A stretch of DNA of 64,000 nucleotides from Alphaproteobacteria bacterium (GCA_005884685.1 VBAH01000092.1:42773-106772), one strand, 5' to 3'; shown: positions 28,066-37,203, counted from the stretch's first letter. Made by a program: numbers and translations. Notes: a model not told the origin generated them from the sequence alone.

Positions 28066-28560
28066 ATGGCAAGGACCAAGACGAGCGCGCGCCGTTCGGC
28101 CGCGCGCAAGCCGGTAGCGAAGTCACGCGCGAAGCCATCGCGTGCCGCCGCCAAGCGCGCGGTCGCGCAGCCGAAGCGGCCGTCGCAGATTTTCCGCGTG
28201 AGCCATCACAGCGAGGAAGACTTCGAAATCGGGCTGCGCACCTATGCGAAGTATCGCGACCTCGGTATGGCCAAGGCGACAAATGGGATGGTGCAGGCAC
28301 ACGTGATCCGCTTCGTGCCGCCGTGCCGGCCTGAGGAGGTTTCCAAGCTGCACTATCACGACGTCGAATTTCAGATGGTCTACGTGCTCAAGGGCTGGAT
28401 CAAGACCGAGCTCGAAGGGCAGGGCGCGCATGTGATGCGTCCGGGCAGTGCCTGGATCCAGCCGCCGCGCATCAAGCACAAGGTGCTGGACTACTCGGAC
28501 GACGCCGAAGTGCTGGAGATCGTGCTGCCGGCGGACTTCGAAACGGTCGAGCTGACCTGA
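28066..28560 (+). CDS. Cupin-domain protein with basic N-terminal tail
   Basis: 164 residues. The first 45 are Lys/Arg/Ala-rich (histone-like), then a single cupin barrel: KLHYHDVEFQMVYVLKGWIK provides the metal-binding His/Glu set and PGSAWIQPPRIKHKV the second motif. The basic tail may bind nucleic acid or acidic partners, which is unusual for a cupin. GGAGG before the ATG at 28066. Confidence 0.75.
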   Translation: MARTKTSARRSAARKPVAKSRAKPSRAAAKRAVAQPKRPSQIFRVSHHSEEDFEIGLRTYAKYRDLGMAKATNGMVQAHVIRFVPPCRPEEVSKLHYHDVEFQMVYVLKGWIKTELEGQGAHVMRPGSAWIQPPRIKHKVLDYSDDAEVLEIVLPADFETVELT

Positions 28561-28683
28561 ACTCGCTTTCTGCGCGCGGCAGACATTCATCCTGAACCCG
28601 GCTGACGGCCGCCCGGTAGGGCGGTACGATCAGGCCCGTGCGGCGGCGCAAAGCCGCCGCCGGAAGAGATTCGGGAGGACTGC

Positions 28684-29925
28684 ATGCGGAATCATCGTCT
28701 CGCCGCCGCCCTGTTTGCGTGCGCCATCGCCCTTCCGGCTCACGCCGCCGACAACGTCAAGATCGGCGTGGTCTATCCGCTCACCGGCAACGCGGCGCCG
28801 GCGGGAAATTCCGCCAAGGATGCGGTCGAACTGGGCGCCGAGATCGTCAACGGCGCGTATCCCGACCTCAAGGGCCTGCCGCTCGCCGAGAGCGCGGGCC
28901 TGCCCAACCTCGGCGGCGCGAAGATCGAGCTGATCAGCGCCGATCACCAGGGCAATCCGTCGGTCGGGCAGAACCAGACCCTGCGGCTCATCTCGCAGGA
29001 CAAGGTCGTCGCCATGCTCGGCGCGTATCATTCGTCGGTCGCGCTGACCGCGACCGCGGCGGCCGAGCGGCAGGGCATTCCGTTTCTCGTCGCGGACTCG
29101 GTTGCGCTCAACATCACCCAGCGCGGCTTCAAATGGACGTTCCGCGTCGGCCCGATCGCGCCCGACTTTGCCAAGGCCTATACGACCTTCCTCGATGAGC
29201 TGAAGAAGAGCGGCAAGAAGATCGACACTATGGCGATCGTCAACGAGAACACCGACTACGGCACCTCGGTCGCCGCCAGCGTGCTCGAGGCCGCCAAGCA
29301 GGCGAACATCCCGGTCGCGGCGCAAATCGCCTACAACGCCAACTCGACCGACGTGTCGGCACAGGTGCTGCAGCTCAAGGACAAGAAGCCGGACGCGGTG
29401 ATCTTCATCAGCTACACCGCCGACACGGTGCTGTACTTCAAAACGATGAAGAACCTCGACTACCTGCCGCCGATCATCATCGGCGACGACGCGGGCTTCT
29501 CCGATCCAACCTTCATTCCCAATGTCGGCGAGATCGCACAGGGCGCGGTGAACCGCAGCGCGTGGGATACCGGCAAGCCGGGCAGCGTCAGCTACAAGAT
29601 CAACGAGATGTTCAAGAAGAAATACGGACGCGACCTCGACGATACCAGCGCGCGCTGGATGCAGGGATTCCTCGTGCTCGCCGAGGCGATCAACCGCGCC
29701 GGCTCGACCGATCCGGCAAAAATCCAGGCGGCGCTGAAGGCGACCGACCTGAAGCCCGATCAGCTGATGATCGGCTATCGCGGCGTGAAGTTCGACGAGA
29801 CCGGACAGAACACCCTGTCGGCGACCTACCTGATCCAGCTGCACGGCAAGGAATACAAATCGGTGTGGCCGGAAGACCGCGCGACCGCGAAGTTCGAGTA
29901 TCCGATGAAGGGGTGGCGGCAGTAG
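28684..29925 (+). CDS. Branched-chain amino-acid-type ABC substrate-binding protein
   Basis: 413 residues. Signal peptide (FACAIALPAHA), then a type-1 periplasmic binding fold opening VKIGVVYPLTGNAAPAGN, typical of LivK-like receptors. The ligand could be an amino acid or an aromatic acid, as this class in alphaproteobacteria often serves lignin monomers. No permease or ATPase genes are adjacent. AGGACTGC precedes the ATG. Confidence 0.88.
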   Translation: MRNHRLAAALFACAIALPAHAADNVKIGVVYPLTGNAAPAGNSAKDAVELGAEIVNGAYPDLKGLPLAESAGLPNLGGAKIELISADHQGNPSVGQNQTLRLISQDKVVAMLGAYHSSVALTATAAAERQGIPFLVADSVALNITQRGFKWTFRVGPIAPDFAKAYTTFLDELKKSGKKIDTMAIVNENTDYGTSVAASVLEAAKQANIPVAAQIAYNANSTDVSAQVLQLKDKKPDAVIFISYTADTVLYFKTMKNLDYLPPIIIGDDAGFSDPTFIPNVGEIAQGAVNRSAWDTGKPGSVSYKINEMFKKKYGRDLDDTSARWMQGFLVLAEAINRAGSTDPAKIQAALKATDLKPDQLMIGYRGVKFDETGQNTLSATYLIQLHGKEYKSVWPEDRATAKFEYPMKGWRQ

Positions 29926-30029
29926 AACCGCCCTGCGCTCCCGCTCATCCGCACGAAGGCAGCAAACCGGTCTGCGCTTCCGCCGGGACGGGCGGATCGG
30001 TCGCCTTCAATGCAGGCATCGAGGTCACG

Positions 30030-30476
30030 ATGGTCGAATGGTTCGAAGACCTCGCGCTCGGCATGACATTCAAGAGCGGCACGCTCAAGGTGACCGAGGA
30101 GGACATCAAGCGGTTCGCGGCCGAGTTCGATCCGCAGCCGATGCACCTCGATGAAGCGGCGGCGCAAAAGACCCTGTTCAAGGGGTTGGCAGCCTCGGGC
30201 TGGCACACGGCCGCGATGGCGATGAACCTCGCCGTTCGGACCAGGCCGTTCGGCCCGCATCCGCTGATTGGCGCCGGTGTCGACGAACTGCGCTGGATGA
30301 TGCCGGTGCGCCCCGGCGATGAACTGCACATCCAGGGCGAGGTGATGAAGCTTACGCCCTCGAAGACGAAGCCGCAGGGCATCGCGCTCGTCAAATGGAC
30401 CGCCTTCAATCAGAACGGAGATGCGGTTTATACCTTTACGCCCATCGCGATCGTGCCATCGCGGCCGGCGAGCTGA
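30030..30476 (+). CDS. MaoC-family hydratase
   Basis: 148 residues, one hot-dog domain with the MaoC signature FDPQPMHLDEAAA (catalytic Asp/His) and GLAASGWHTAAM. Family members hydrate enoyl-CoA esters. The start follows GAGGTCACG. It stands four bases ahead of the MaiA gene, so the two are probably co-transcribed. Confidence 0.85.
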   Translation: MVEWFEDLALGMTFKSGTLKVTEEDIKRFAAEFDPQPMHLDEAAAQKTLFKGLAASGWHTAAMAMNLAVRTRPFGPHPLIGAGVDELRWMMPVRPGDELHIQGEVMKLTPSKTKPQGIALVKWTAFNQNGDAVYTFTPIAIVPSRPAS

Positions 30477-30482
30477 GCAGCC

Positions 30483-31133
30483 ATGAAGCTCTTCACCTAT
30501 TGGCGCTCGCAGGCCGCCTACCGCGTGCGCATCGCGCTGCGGCTCAAGGGCCTCGCGATCGAGAAGGTCTCGCTCGACCTGCTCAAGGGCGACCAGTTCG
30601 CAGCCGACTATCAGAAGCTCAACCCGGAAGGCGTGGTGCCGACCCTGATCGACGGTGAGGCCCGCCCGCTGGTGCAGTCGCTCGCCATCCTGGAATACCT
30701 CGACGAGAAGTATCCGCAACCGCCACTGCTGCCGAGCGAGTTGCACGCACGGGCGCATGCCCGCGCCATTGCCCAGATGGTGGCGATGGATGCGCATCCC
30801 TTCATCGTGCCGCGGGTGCGGAAGTATCTCGAGGACGAACTGCACGTCGGCGAAGCGGCTCGCGCCGAATGGGTACGGCACTGGCTCGACGCCGGCAGCG
30901 ACGCGCTCGACCAGGTGCTGGCGCGCGATCCACGCACCGGAAAGTTCAGCGTCGGCGATCAGGTCACAGTCGCGGACATCTGCCTCGCCGCGCATCTGAC
31001 CAGCGCCAAGCTGTTCGGCGGGCGCGAACCGTCCGAGTATCCGACGGCGGGGCGCATCTACGCGAACTGCATGGCGATCGATGCCTTCGCGGCCGAACAT
31101 CCGTTGCGCCAGCCGGACGCGCCCGCTGCATGA
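30483..31133 (+). CDS. maiA: Maleylacetoacetate isomerase (zeta-class GST)
   Basis: 216 residues. N-terminal thioredoxin fold with YWRSQAAYRVRIALRLKGL, the bacterial form of the zeta-GST active-site motif, and NPEGVVPTLIDG; C-terminal helical domain with DQVTVADICLAAHL. It converts maleylacetoacetate to fumarylacetoacetate using glutathione, in tyrosine/homogentisate breakdown. Next to a MaoC hydratase; other tyrosine-pathway genes are absent. The stop overlaps the MFS gene start (ATGA). Confidence 0.85.
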   Translation: MKLFTYWRSQAAYRVRIALRLKGLAIEKVSLDLLKGDQFAADYQKLNPEGVVPTLIDGEARPLVQSLAILEYLDEKYPQPPLLPSELHARAHARAIAQMVAMDAHPFIVPRVRKYLEDELHVGEAARAEWVRHWLDAGSDALDQVLARDPRTGKFSVGDQVTVADICLAAHLTSAKLFGGREPSEYPTAGRIYANCMAIDAFAAEHPLRQPDAPAA

Positions 31134-32290
31134 CGCCCACCCGCGCCGCGGTCGCCCTCGCGGCTGGCTTTCTGGTTCTGCTGATCGGCGGGGGCGCGCG
31201 CTTTGCGATCGGGCTCACCTTCAAGCCCATGGTGGACGAATTCGGCTGGGCGCGCGGCGAACTGGGGCTGGCGGTCGGGGCGTACATGTTCGTCTCCGCT
31301 CTGGCTACGTTTCTCGCTGGACGCCTTGCCGATCGCCTCAGCCCCCGCACTCTCCTCGCCGGAGGCATGATCATCGGCGGCATCGGCATCGGCGGCATGA
31401 GCCTCGTGTCGCAGCCGTGGCACGCGCTCCTGCTCTACGGCGTCGTGTTCGCGATCGGCAACGGCGCCGCCTCGCTGGTGATCGTCGGCGTGATCGTGAT
31501 GCGCATTTATCCCGGGCGCGCCGGGCTCGCCAATGCGATCGCGATCTCCGGGATGAGCGTCGGCCAGCTCGTGATGATCGCGGTGCTCGCAAGCGTGATG
31601 GTGCAGATCGGGTGGCCTGCGGTGTTTGTCTGGATTGCCTTCGCGCATTTCGCGCTGCTGCCGCTGCTGATTGCTCTGCCGGGGCAGGGCGGGGCGCAAG
31701 CGACCGGAGCATCGCGCGCAAGCCTGTCGTTGCGCGAAGCCGCACGCAAGCGCCGGTTCTGGCTGCTGCTCGGCATCTACGCGATTTGCGGGCTCGACGA
31801 TTTTTTCGTCACCACCCATGTCGCAGCCTTCGCCCAGGATCGCGGACTCGGTACGCTGACGGCCGGTCATTTGCTGGCGCTGATGGGCCTCACCGGGCTC
31901 GCCGGCGTGATCGCGTCGGGCTGGGCGAGCGACCGCGTCGGCCCGGTGTGGCCGACGGCGGCGGCATTCGCGGCGCGCATTGTCGTGTTCGGCTGGATCG
32001 CAATCGACCAGTCGCCGGTCTCGGTCGCGCTCTACGCGCTGGTGTTCGGCGCAACGTTTCTCGTCACCGCGCCACTCACCGTCATGTTCGTGCGCGAAAG
32101 CTTCGGCACGAAAAACCTTGGCGCGCTCACCGGCCTGATCACCATGGTTCACCAGATCTTCGGCGGCATCGGCGCGTACGGAGGCGCGGCGATCTTCGAC
32201 GCGACCGGCGGCTATGACGCCGCCTTTGTCGCGCTGCTGGTCTCCGCCATCGTGGCGCTTGCGCTCACCATGATGCTGCGGCGGGAATAA
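31130..32290 (+). CDS. MFS transporter (monocarboxylate/oxalate-antiporter-like)
   Basis: 386 residues, 12 membrane segments, MFS motif A GRLADRLSPRTLL. KPMVDEFGWARGELGLAVGA resembles the monocarboxylate/OFA-type group. Four-base overlap with maiA makes one operon: hydratase, isomerase, carrier. An aromatic or organic acid substrate would fit that context. Confidence 0.85.
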   Translation: MTPTRAAVALAAGFLVLLIGGGARFAIGLTFKPMVDEFGWARGELGLAVGAYMFVSALATFLAGRLADRLSPRTLLAGGMIIGGIGIGGMSLVSQPWHALLLYGVVFAIGNGAASLVIVGVIVMRIYPGRAGLANAIAISGMSVGQLVMIAVLASVMVQIGWPAVFVWIAFAHFALLPLLIALPGQGGAQATGASRASLSLREAARKRRFWLLLGIYAICGLDDFFVTTHVAAFAQDRGLGTLTAGHLLALMGLTGLAGVIASGWASDRVGPVWPTAAAFAARIVVFGWIAIDQSPVSVALYALVFGATFLVTAPLTVMFVRESFGTKNLGALTGLITMVHQIFGGIGAYGGAAIFDATGGYDAAFVALLVSAIVALALTMMLRRE

Positions 32291-32291
32291 T

Positions 32292-32322
32292 GCCGGCGGG
32301 CTGCCTGCGGGCGCCCGCCGGG
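32292..32322. terminator. Hairpin between convergent genes
   Basis: CCGGCGGGC and GCCCGCCGG form a 9-bp stem in the 43-bp gap between the MFS gene and the S74-domain gene. No T-run; probable two-way terminator. Confidence 0.5.
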
Positions 32323-32333
32323 GACTCGGCGCG

Positions 32334-33590
32334 TTATTGCCTGGCCGCTATCAGCCGCCGCAACTCCTCGATCTGCCGCTGCTGCTGCTGCACCACGGCG
32401 ACGAGGTCGGCGACGACGTTCTGCGTCTTGACCACGTAGGGCTTGCCATCACGCAGGCCGGCCAATGCAGGATCGACCTCGGCCACGTCCTCGGCGATCA
32501 GCCAATGCTCCGGCACATCGGGCGTGTCCTTGTAGGTGCCGGTCTGCGGCCGCAGCGCCATGATATTCGCGAGCGCGACATTCGCTGCGAGGTCGCCCGC
32601 GATATTCTTGAACTGGCGCGACGAGACGAGACACGACACCTGGCCGCTCCCGCCGGTCTGCAGGCCGCCGCTGCAGCCGGTGATGCCGGCGAAGGTCACG
32701 CTGCCGGTGGTGTGAAGCTGGGCGGCAGGCGCCGTCGTGCCGATGCCGACATTGCCGTTTTCGTCGATGATCGCCCGGTCCACGTTGTTGATCATGAACC
32801 GCAAGCCCTCGAACCCGACCGTGCGCGACATCAGGATCGACCCGCGTCCGGTCGGTGTTGCGCCATTCGCGTTGCGGAATTCGAGGCGCGCGTCGTTGCC
32901 CGATGACGTGACGAGCAACTGACCAAATGTGTTGTCGTCGGCGCCGGTGACCGACAGCTGGGCATTCGGGCTGTTGGTCCCGACACCGACCTTGCCGCTG
33001 CCGCTGATGTCGATGCTGCTGGTCGGCGCGCCCGGGCGGATGCGGAACGGCAAGCGGCCGCCGAACGTGAGATCGCGCACGAAAAAATTCGCCTCGTTCG
33101 CGCCGATATCGAAGGTCTGCGCCGTGAAGCCGCTCGACCCGCTCTGTTCGAGACGGATCGCCGGTGTGTCGCCCGAAAACACCGAGAGATCGAGCCCCGG
33201 TACGGTCGTCCCAATCCCGACATTGCCGGAAGACGCGACGAAAAGCGACGCGGAGGGCGCGCCGGCCATGATCTTGAACACCCCTGTGCGACTGCCGGTC
33301 ACATCGTCGATGGCAAAGAAGCTGGCGCCGCCGCTCGCGGAATCGTTGATCGTGATGCGCCATTTATTGGCGGGAAATCCGGCCGAGACGCTGGTATCGT
33401 CGAAGAAAATCCGCAGGTTGTTCTCACGCAGAACGATCGTGTCGAAACCGAACGACGGCGGAGGACAGTCGAAACCCACGCACAGGCTGCCGTTGACGTT
33501 GAGATCCTGGGCGCGCGCAATACCCGCCGGCAGGAGAACCGCGGCAAAAAGCGCCGCGCGCAATGCGGAGAGAGCGTGTAATTTTGTCAT
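32334..33590 (-). CDS. Exported tail-fibre-like protein with S74 (intramolecular chaperone) C-terminus
   Basis: 418 residues. Signal peptide ending in GIARA. Three repeats of the GNVGIGTTxPxxxL type (near 130-145, 205-220, 275-290) are as in phage tail fibres and related surface proteins. The C-terminus has the Peptidase_S74 layout: SSRQFKNIAGDL, then LIAEDVAEVDPAL, and a final coiled coil (VVQQQQRQIEELRRLIAAR). In phage proteins this domain helps trimerise and then cuts itself off at a Ser; the Ser-containing SSRxFK motif is present here. No other phage genes occur nearby. Likely a secreted trimeric surface protein. Confidence 0.75.
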   Translation of the reverse strand: MTKLHALSALRAALFAAVLLPAGIARAQDLNVNGSLCVGFDCPPPSFGFDTIVLRENNLRIFFDDTSVSAGFPANKWRITINDSASGGASFFAIDDVTGSRTGVFKIMAGAPSASLFVASSGNVGIGTTVPGLDLSVFSGDTPAIRLEQSGSSGFTAQTFDIGANEANFFVRDLTFGGRLPFRIRPGAPTSSIDISGSGKVGVGTNSPNAQLSVTGADDNTFGQLLVTSSGNDARLEFRNANGATPTGRGSILMSRTVGFEGLRFMINNVDRAIIDENGNVGIGTTAPAAQLHTTGSVTFAGITGCSGGLQTGGSGQVSCLVSSRQFKNIAGDLAANVALANIMALRPQTGTYKDTPDVPEHWLIAEDVAEVDPALAGLRDGKPYVVKTQNVVADLVAVVQQQQRQIEELRRLIAARQ

Positions 33591-33603
33591 GACCCGACCC
33601 TCC

Positions 33604-34044
33604 CTATTGCGCGTCTTTGTCGTGCCGCGTGGGCTTCGCGGCCGAAGGCTTGATGATCGCACCGCCCTTGACGGCGAAAGTCCCGCTGATCGACACGCTC
33701 TTCAGCGCGGGGTCGGCTTGACGCGTTTCGCGGCCGTTGTTGAGCCTGCTCCGCACCGCGACCTTCTCCTCGGTCGAGCCGGACAATTGATAATTGTAGA
33801 GTCCGTCATCGTAGCCGCCGAACCGGCGCAGATCGATCGCGGGCGTGCCGGTGTTGGATGAAGCGCTCGCGTGGAATTTGTTTGGGCCCGTCACGGTCAG
33901 CGTATAGTTGCCGTAATGGCCGGCCGGATCGAAGCCGACTTGCGTATCGCTTAACCGCGGTGTCGCTTTGAGATCCTGGGCCCAACAGGGTCCCGCGAGG
34001 CCGGCGGCGAGGCATGCCGCCAGGCCCAATGCTGTCATGTGCAT
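33604..34044 (-). CDS. Exported hypothetical protein
   Basis: 146 residues. Signal peptide (LAACLAAGLAGPCWAQ) followed by a beta-rich region with no family that I recognise (GGYDDGLYNYQLSGSTEEKV). It lies 13 bp upstream of the S74-domain gene in the same direction, so the two are likely co-expressed; it could be a partner or subunit of the surface protein. GGGAG seven bases before the ATG at 34044. Confidence 0.65.
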   Translation of the reverse strand: MHMTALGLAACLAAGLAGPCWAQDLKATPRLSDTQVGFDPAGHYGNYTLTVTGPNKFHASASSNTGTPAIDLRRFGGYDDGLYNYQLSGSTEEKVAVRSRLNNGRETRQADPALKSVSISGTFAVKGGAIIKPSAAKPTRHDKDAQ

Positions 34045-34189
34045 GATTGTCTCCCGAGCTGGATGCGAATGATCGTGCCAATTCCGCGCGGAGATCAGTC
34101 CCCGTGAGCCCGTGCACGAAAATTGGACCATGCCGCCGTGACAAGCGCAAGGCGAAACTGGGAATGACGCGACCTAAGATCGCACTCGG

Positions 34190-34741
34190 CTAGCGCGGTG
34201 CCGAACCGCCCGCTTCGATCTCGCCGCGGCGCCGCGCCATCGAGAGCAGCAGGTCCCACGCGTTGCGGATGTTCACCACCAACAATAGTACGACGGTGCC
34301 GGCGAGGAATTCGGGCGCGTGCGCCGAGCCGCGGAAAATGAGCCAGGCGGCCGCAAGACCTGCCACATAGGCAAAGAGCGGGATGATGCCGTAGCAGATG
34401 CGGTCGGCAAGATCCGCGATGTTGTCGGTGAACAGCCGGCGCAGCACGAACGCGGCGTAAATGGTGCCCGCGAGCGCGTTCAGGCCCACCAGCACGCCGA
34501 GGGAGAACCGCGTGTGCGTCGGCACGAGTGCCGCCGCGGAGACGAACAGCGCGCTGGTGAAATGAAAGGCGACCGGGCTCATATAGGTGCGGGTCGGTCC
34601 GCCGGGGTGGCGGCTGAGTATTCCGACGCCGAGCGAGGCGGCAACGAACAGCAGCGCGACGAGCGCCGCTGCGGCGGTGCCGACCAGCAGGTAGAATTCC
34701 TTCCAGTGCTCGAGCAGCTGAGCGGCGGGTTCCTGGATCAT
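34190..34741 (-). CDS. Four-helix membrane protein
   Basis: 183 residues with four or five hydrophobic segments (e.g. LLVGTAAAALVALLFVAASL, FLAGTVVLLLVVNIRNAW) and short loops. Family not recognised. The start at 34741 directly follows the Bug receptor stop (34746), suggesting one transcript. An upstream start would overlap the receptor gene out of frame. Confidence 0.7.
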   Translation of the reverse strand: MIQEPAAQLLEHWKEFYLLVGTAAAALVALLFVAASLGVGILSRHPGGPTRTYMSPVAFHFTSALFVSAAALVPTHTRFSLGVLVGLNALAGTIYAAFVLRRLFTDNIADLADRICYGIIPLFAYVAGLAAAWLIFRGSAHAPEFLAGTVVLLLVVNIRNAWDLLLSMARRRGEIEAGGSAPR

Positions 34742-34745
34742 CGGC

Positions 34746-35708
34746 TCAATCCGGCTTGACGCCGGTCTCGCGGATGATGCGCTCATACTTCGCGCTCTCC
34801 GCGGCGACGAATGCGGCGAACTGCTCGGTCGATTGCGGCACGACATTCGCGCCGGCGTCGGTGAGCTTCTGCCGCGTCTCCGGTTGGGCGAGGATCTTGT
34901 TGATCTCGGCGTTGAGCCGGGCGATCACCTCTTTCGGCGTGCCCTTGGGCGCGAAGAAGCCCTGCCACAGCGAAAAATCGAAATCCGCAAATCCGGTCGC
35001 TTCCGCGACCGTCGGGATGTCCGGCGCGGCATCGGCGCGCTTTGCCGACGACACCGCCAGCACCTTCACGGTGCCCGCCTTCATCATCGGCATCACCGGC
35101 GGGAAGCCGGGAAAATACATGTCGACATGGCCGCCGATGATGTCGTTCAGCGCCGGGCCCGCGCCCTTGTAGGGAACATGCACGAGCTTGCCCGGCAGCT
35201 TCGCGCTCAGATATTCACCGGCGAGATGGCCGGGCGTGCCGGTGCCGGCCGAGGCAAACGAGAACTGCTTGCCGGAGTCTTTCATGGCCTTGAAGAATTC
35301 GGCCATGCTCGCGTACGGCGCCTTGCCCGGGATCGTCAGCGCGAGCGGCACGACGGTCGCGAGCGCCACCGGCTGCAGATCCTTCGGATCGTAGGTCAGC
35401 CCCTTGATCCAGTATTGATTGACGGTGATCTCGGCGGTTTGTCCGACAAGGAGCGTGTGTCCGTCCGGCGGCGCATTGACCACGGCCGTCGCGCCGATGG
35501 CGCCGCTCGCGCCGGAGCGGTTTTCCACCACGACCGTCTGGCCGAGCGCGGGGCCGAGCTTGTCCGCGATGATGCGCGCGACGACGTCGCCGGTGCCGCC
35601 CGGCGCATAGGCGACGATGAGGTGGAGCGGCCGGGAGGGGAAGGATTGGGCGTGGGCGGGGAGGGCGGCAATGACGAGCAAGCTTGCGACGAGCAATCGA
35701 ACCAACAT
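34746..35708 (-). CDS. Bug-type tripartite tricarboxylate receptor (TctC family)
   Basis: 320 residues. Signal peptide (LLVIAALPAHAQ), then the Bug signature RPLHLIVAYAPGGTGDVVAR and the PPDGHTLLVG loop. Such proteins bind carboxylates in the periplasm for TctAB transporters or for signalling. No tctA/tctB nearby. A second Bug protein is at 39138. Confidence 0.9.
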   Translation of the reverse strand: MLVRLLVASLLVIAALPAHAQSFPSRPLHLIVAYAPGGTGDVVARIIADKLGPALGQTVVVENRSGASGAIGATAVVNAPPDGHTLLVGQTAEITVNQYWIKGLTYDPKDLQPVALATVVPLALTIPGKAPYASMAEFFKAMKDSGKQFSFASAGTGTPGHLAGEYLSAKLPGKLVHVPYKGAGPALNDIIGGHVDMYFPGFPPVMPMMKAGTVKVLAVSSAKRADAAPDIPTVAEATGFADFDFSLWQGFFAPKGTPKEVIARLNAEINKILAQPETRQKLTDAGANVVPQSTEQFAAFVAAESAKYERIIRETGVKPD

Positions 35709-35797
35709 GGCTTCTCTCGGCTGTATGGTTTGTCGCACGGTCGCGGAGCGGCGGCGCGGCGTCAAGCCAATCACCAGATCCGTTGCTGTTGGAGGAA

Positions 35798-35826
35798 TTG
35801 ACATCACCTCACGGTGTTGTTATTGT
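35798..35826 (+). promoter_or_regulatory. Strong promoter of the TumE-TumA pair with operator-like repeat
   Basis: TTGACA (35798-35803), 17-bp spacer, TATTGT (35821-35826). The spacer contains CACC-TCAC-GGTG (35805-35816), an inverted repeat well placed for autorepression. The -10 box ends seven bases before the ATG at 35834, so the toxin mRNA is predicted to be leaderless. Confidence 0.65.
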
Positions 35827-35833
35827 CTCCAAC

Positions 35834-36121
35834 ATGAAGGCCGTGGTGATGATGGATGAGCGGCACGTCATCGCCGAGGACGCGTTCGTTGAAATCGTCG
35901 TGTGGCAGGTGCCTCAGCCCGTGCGCCGGTCAACGCATCGGTTGAAATACCGCCTCGCGCTTGTGGTCGCGGGCGAATGCATCCTGCGTTACGACAACGA
36001 GGCCGGAAAAGGCGACCATCGGCATTTTGGCGGTGTGGAGACGCGATACGCGTTTAACGGCTACGAGCAACTGCTGACGGAATTCTGGGCCGATGTCGAG
36101 GAATGGAGGCGTCGAAGATGA
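35834..36121 (+). CDS. TumE-family toxin (DUF6516)
   Basis: 95 residues, small and basic, with the TumE layout: RSTHRLKYRLALVVAGECIL, RYDNEAGKGDHRHF, then a helical tail. Family members are toxins of type II toxin-antitoxin pairs; the mechanism is not established to my knowledge. The next gene, a DNA-binding antitoxin, starts inside its last codons (ATG at 36118). The promoter directly upstream predicts a leaderless mRNA. Confidence 0.78.
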   Translation: MKAVVMMDERHVIAEDAFVEIVVWQVPQPVRRSTHRLKYRLALVVAGECILRYDNEAGKGDHRHFGGVETRYAFNGYEQLLTEFWADVEEWRRRR

Positions 36122-36459
36122 AGACCGTAACCCTTGAAGTCGCCTCGCGCGAGGAGGTCACGCGCCGCGCGCTTGCGGCCTTCACAGGCAAGAGACAGCA
36201 GGCGCGGATCAGCTTCGCGACGCCGGAGTTGCTGTGGAAGGTTCTCACTGCGAAACGCTGGGAATTACTCAAGGTCCTGGCCGGGCAGGGGCCGGTGACG
36301 ATCCGCGAAGCTGCGCGCCGTATCGGGCGCGACGTGAAAGCGGTCCACGCGGACGTGCACGCGCTGCTCAAGGCCGGCGTGCTCGACAAGACCAGCGACG
36401 GCCGGATCGAATTTCGCTTCGATGCCGTCCGTGTCGACTTCACCTTGCACGCTGCGTGA
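36118..36459 (+). CDS. TumA-type antitoxin with helix-turn-helix
   Basis: 113 residues. A winged HTH occupies residues 35-100 (KRWELLKVLAGQGPVTIREA, then RRIGRDVKAVHADVHALLKA), matching the HVO_A0114-like DNA-binding family paired with TumE toxins. The N-terminal 35 residues probably contact the toxin. GGAGG lies eight bases before the ATG, unlike the toxin gene which lacks one, so antitoxin translation should exceed that of the toxin. Autorepression at the 35805 repeat is inferred. Confidence 0.78.
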   Translation: MKTVTLEVASREEVTRRALAAFTGKRQQARISFATPELLWKVLTAKRWELLKVLAGQGPVTIREAARRIGRDVKAVHADVHALLKAGVLDKTSDGRIEFRFDAVRVDFTLHAA

Positions 36460-36462
36460 CGT

Positions 36463-37203
36463 CTACCCCCGCCCGACGAACGGCATCTTGGTCGCCATCA
36501 CGGTCATGAACAGCACGTTGGCGTCGAGCGGCAGGCTCGCCATGTAGGCGACCGCCGAGCCGACGTGCTCGGCGTCCATGCGCGGCTCCGGCATCATGCG
36601 CCCGTCCGGCTGGGGCACGCCTTGCACCATGCGGTCGGTCATCGGGGTCGCGGCATTGCCGATATCGACCTGGCCGCACGCGATGTCGTAGCCGCGCCCG
36701 TCCAGCGCCATCGATTTGGTGAGGCCGGTGACGGCATGCTTGGTCGAGGTGTAGGCGGCTGAGCGCGGCCGCGGCGTGTGCGCCGAGATCGAGCCGTTGT
36801 TGATGATGCGGCCGCCGCGCGGGTTCTGGTCCTTCATGATCTTGAAGGCTTCCTGGCTGCAAACGAACAGCGCGGTGAGGTTGGTGTCGACGACCTCCTT
36901 CCACTTCTCGACCGGCAATTCCTCGAACGGCACCGGCGGCGCGCCCATGCCGGCGTTGTTGAAGAGCACGTCGAGCCGGCCGTATTTCTCCTTGACCGTC
37001 GCGAACAGCCTGCGGATCGCGTCGACGTCTTTCACGTCGGTCGGCACCGCGAGGCCGTTGCCGCCGCTTTCCTTCAGGACGGTTTCGAGCGGCTCCTTGC
37101 GCCGGCCGGCGAGCGCCACCGCGTAGCCCGCCTTCATCAGCGCGAGCGCTGCCGCGCGCCCGACCCCCGTGCCCGCACCCGTGACGATCGCGACCTTGGC
37201 CAT
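36463..37203 (-). CDS. Short-chain dehydrogenase/reductase
   Basis: 246 residues, classical [13 protein letters not shown] (cofactor loop), NNAG, catalytic Ser in INNGSISAH and YTSTK (Tyr-x-x-x-Lys). RRKEP after the second strand suggests NADP preference. Substrate unknown. Start at 37203 follows CGGGAGAAGACGG. A palindromic repeat separates it from the methyltransferase gene. Confidence 0.9.
   Translation of the reverse strand: MAKVAIVTGAGTGVGRAAALALMKAGYAVALAGRRKEPLETVLKESGGNGLAVPTDVKDVDAIRRLFATVKEKYGRLDVLFNNAGMGAPPVPFEELPVEKWKEVVDTNLTALFVCSQEAFKIMKDQNPRGGRIINNGSISAHTPRPRSAAYTSTKHAVTGLTKSMALDGRGYDIACGQVDIGNAATPMTDRMVQGVPQPDGRMMPEPRMDAEHVGSAVAYMASLPLDANVLFMTVMATKMPFVGRG

Noticed and set aside
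32334..33590. Prophage remnant suggested by the S74/tail-fibre-like protein
   Set aside because: No capsid, terminase, integrase or attachment site occurs nearby, and the protein has a Sec signal peptide.
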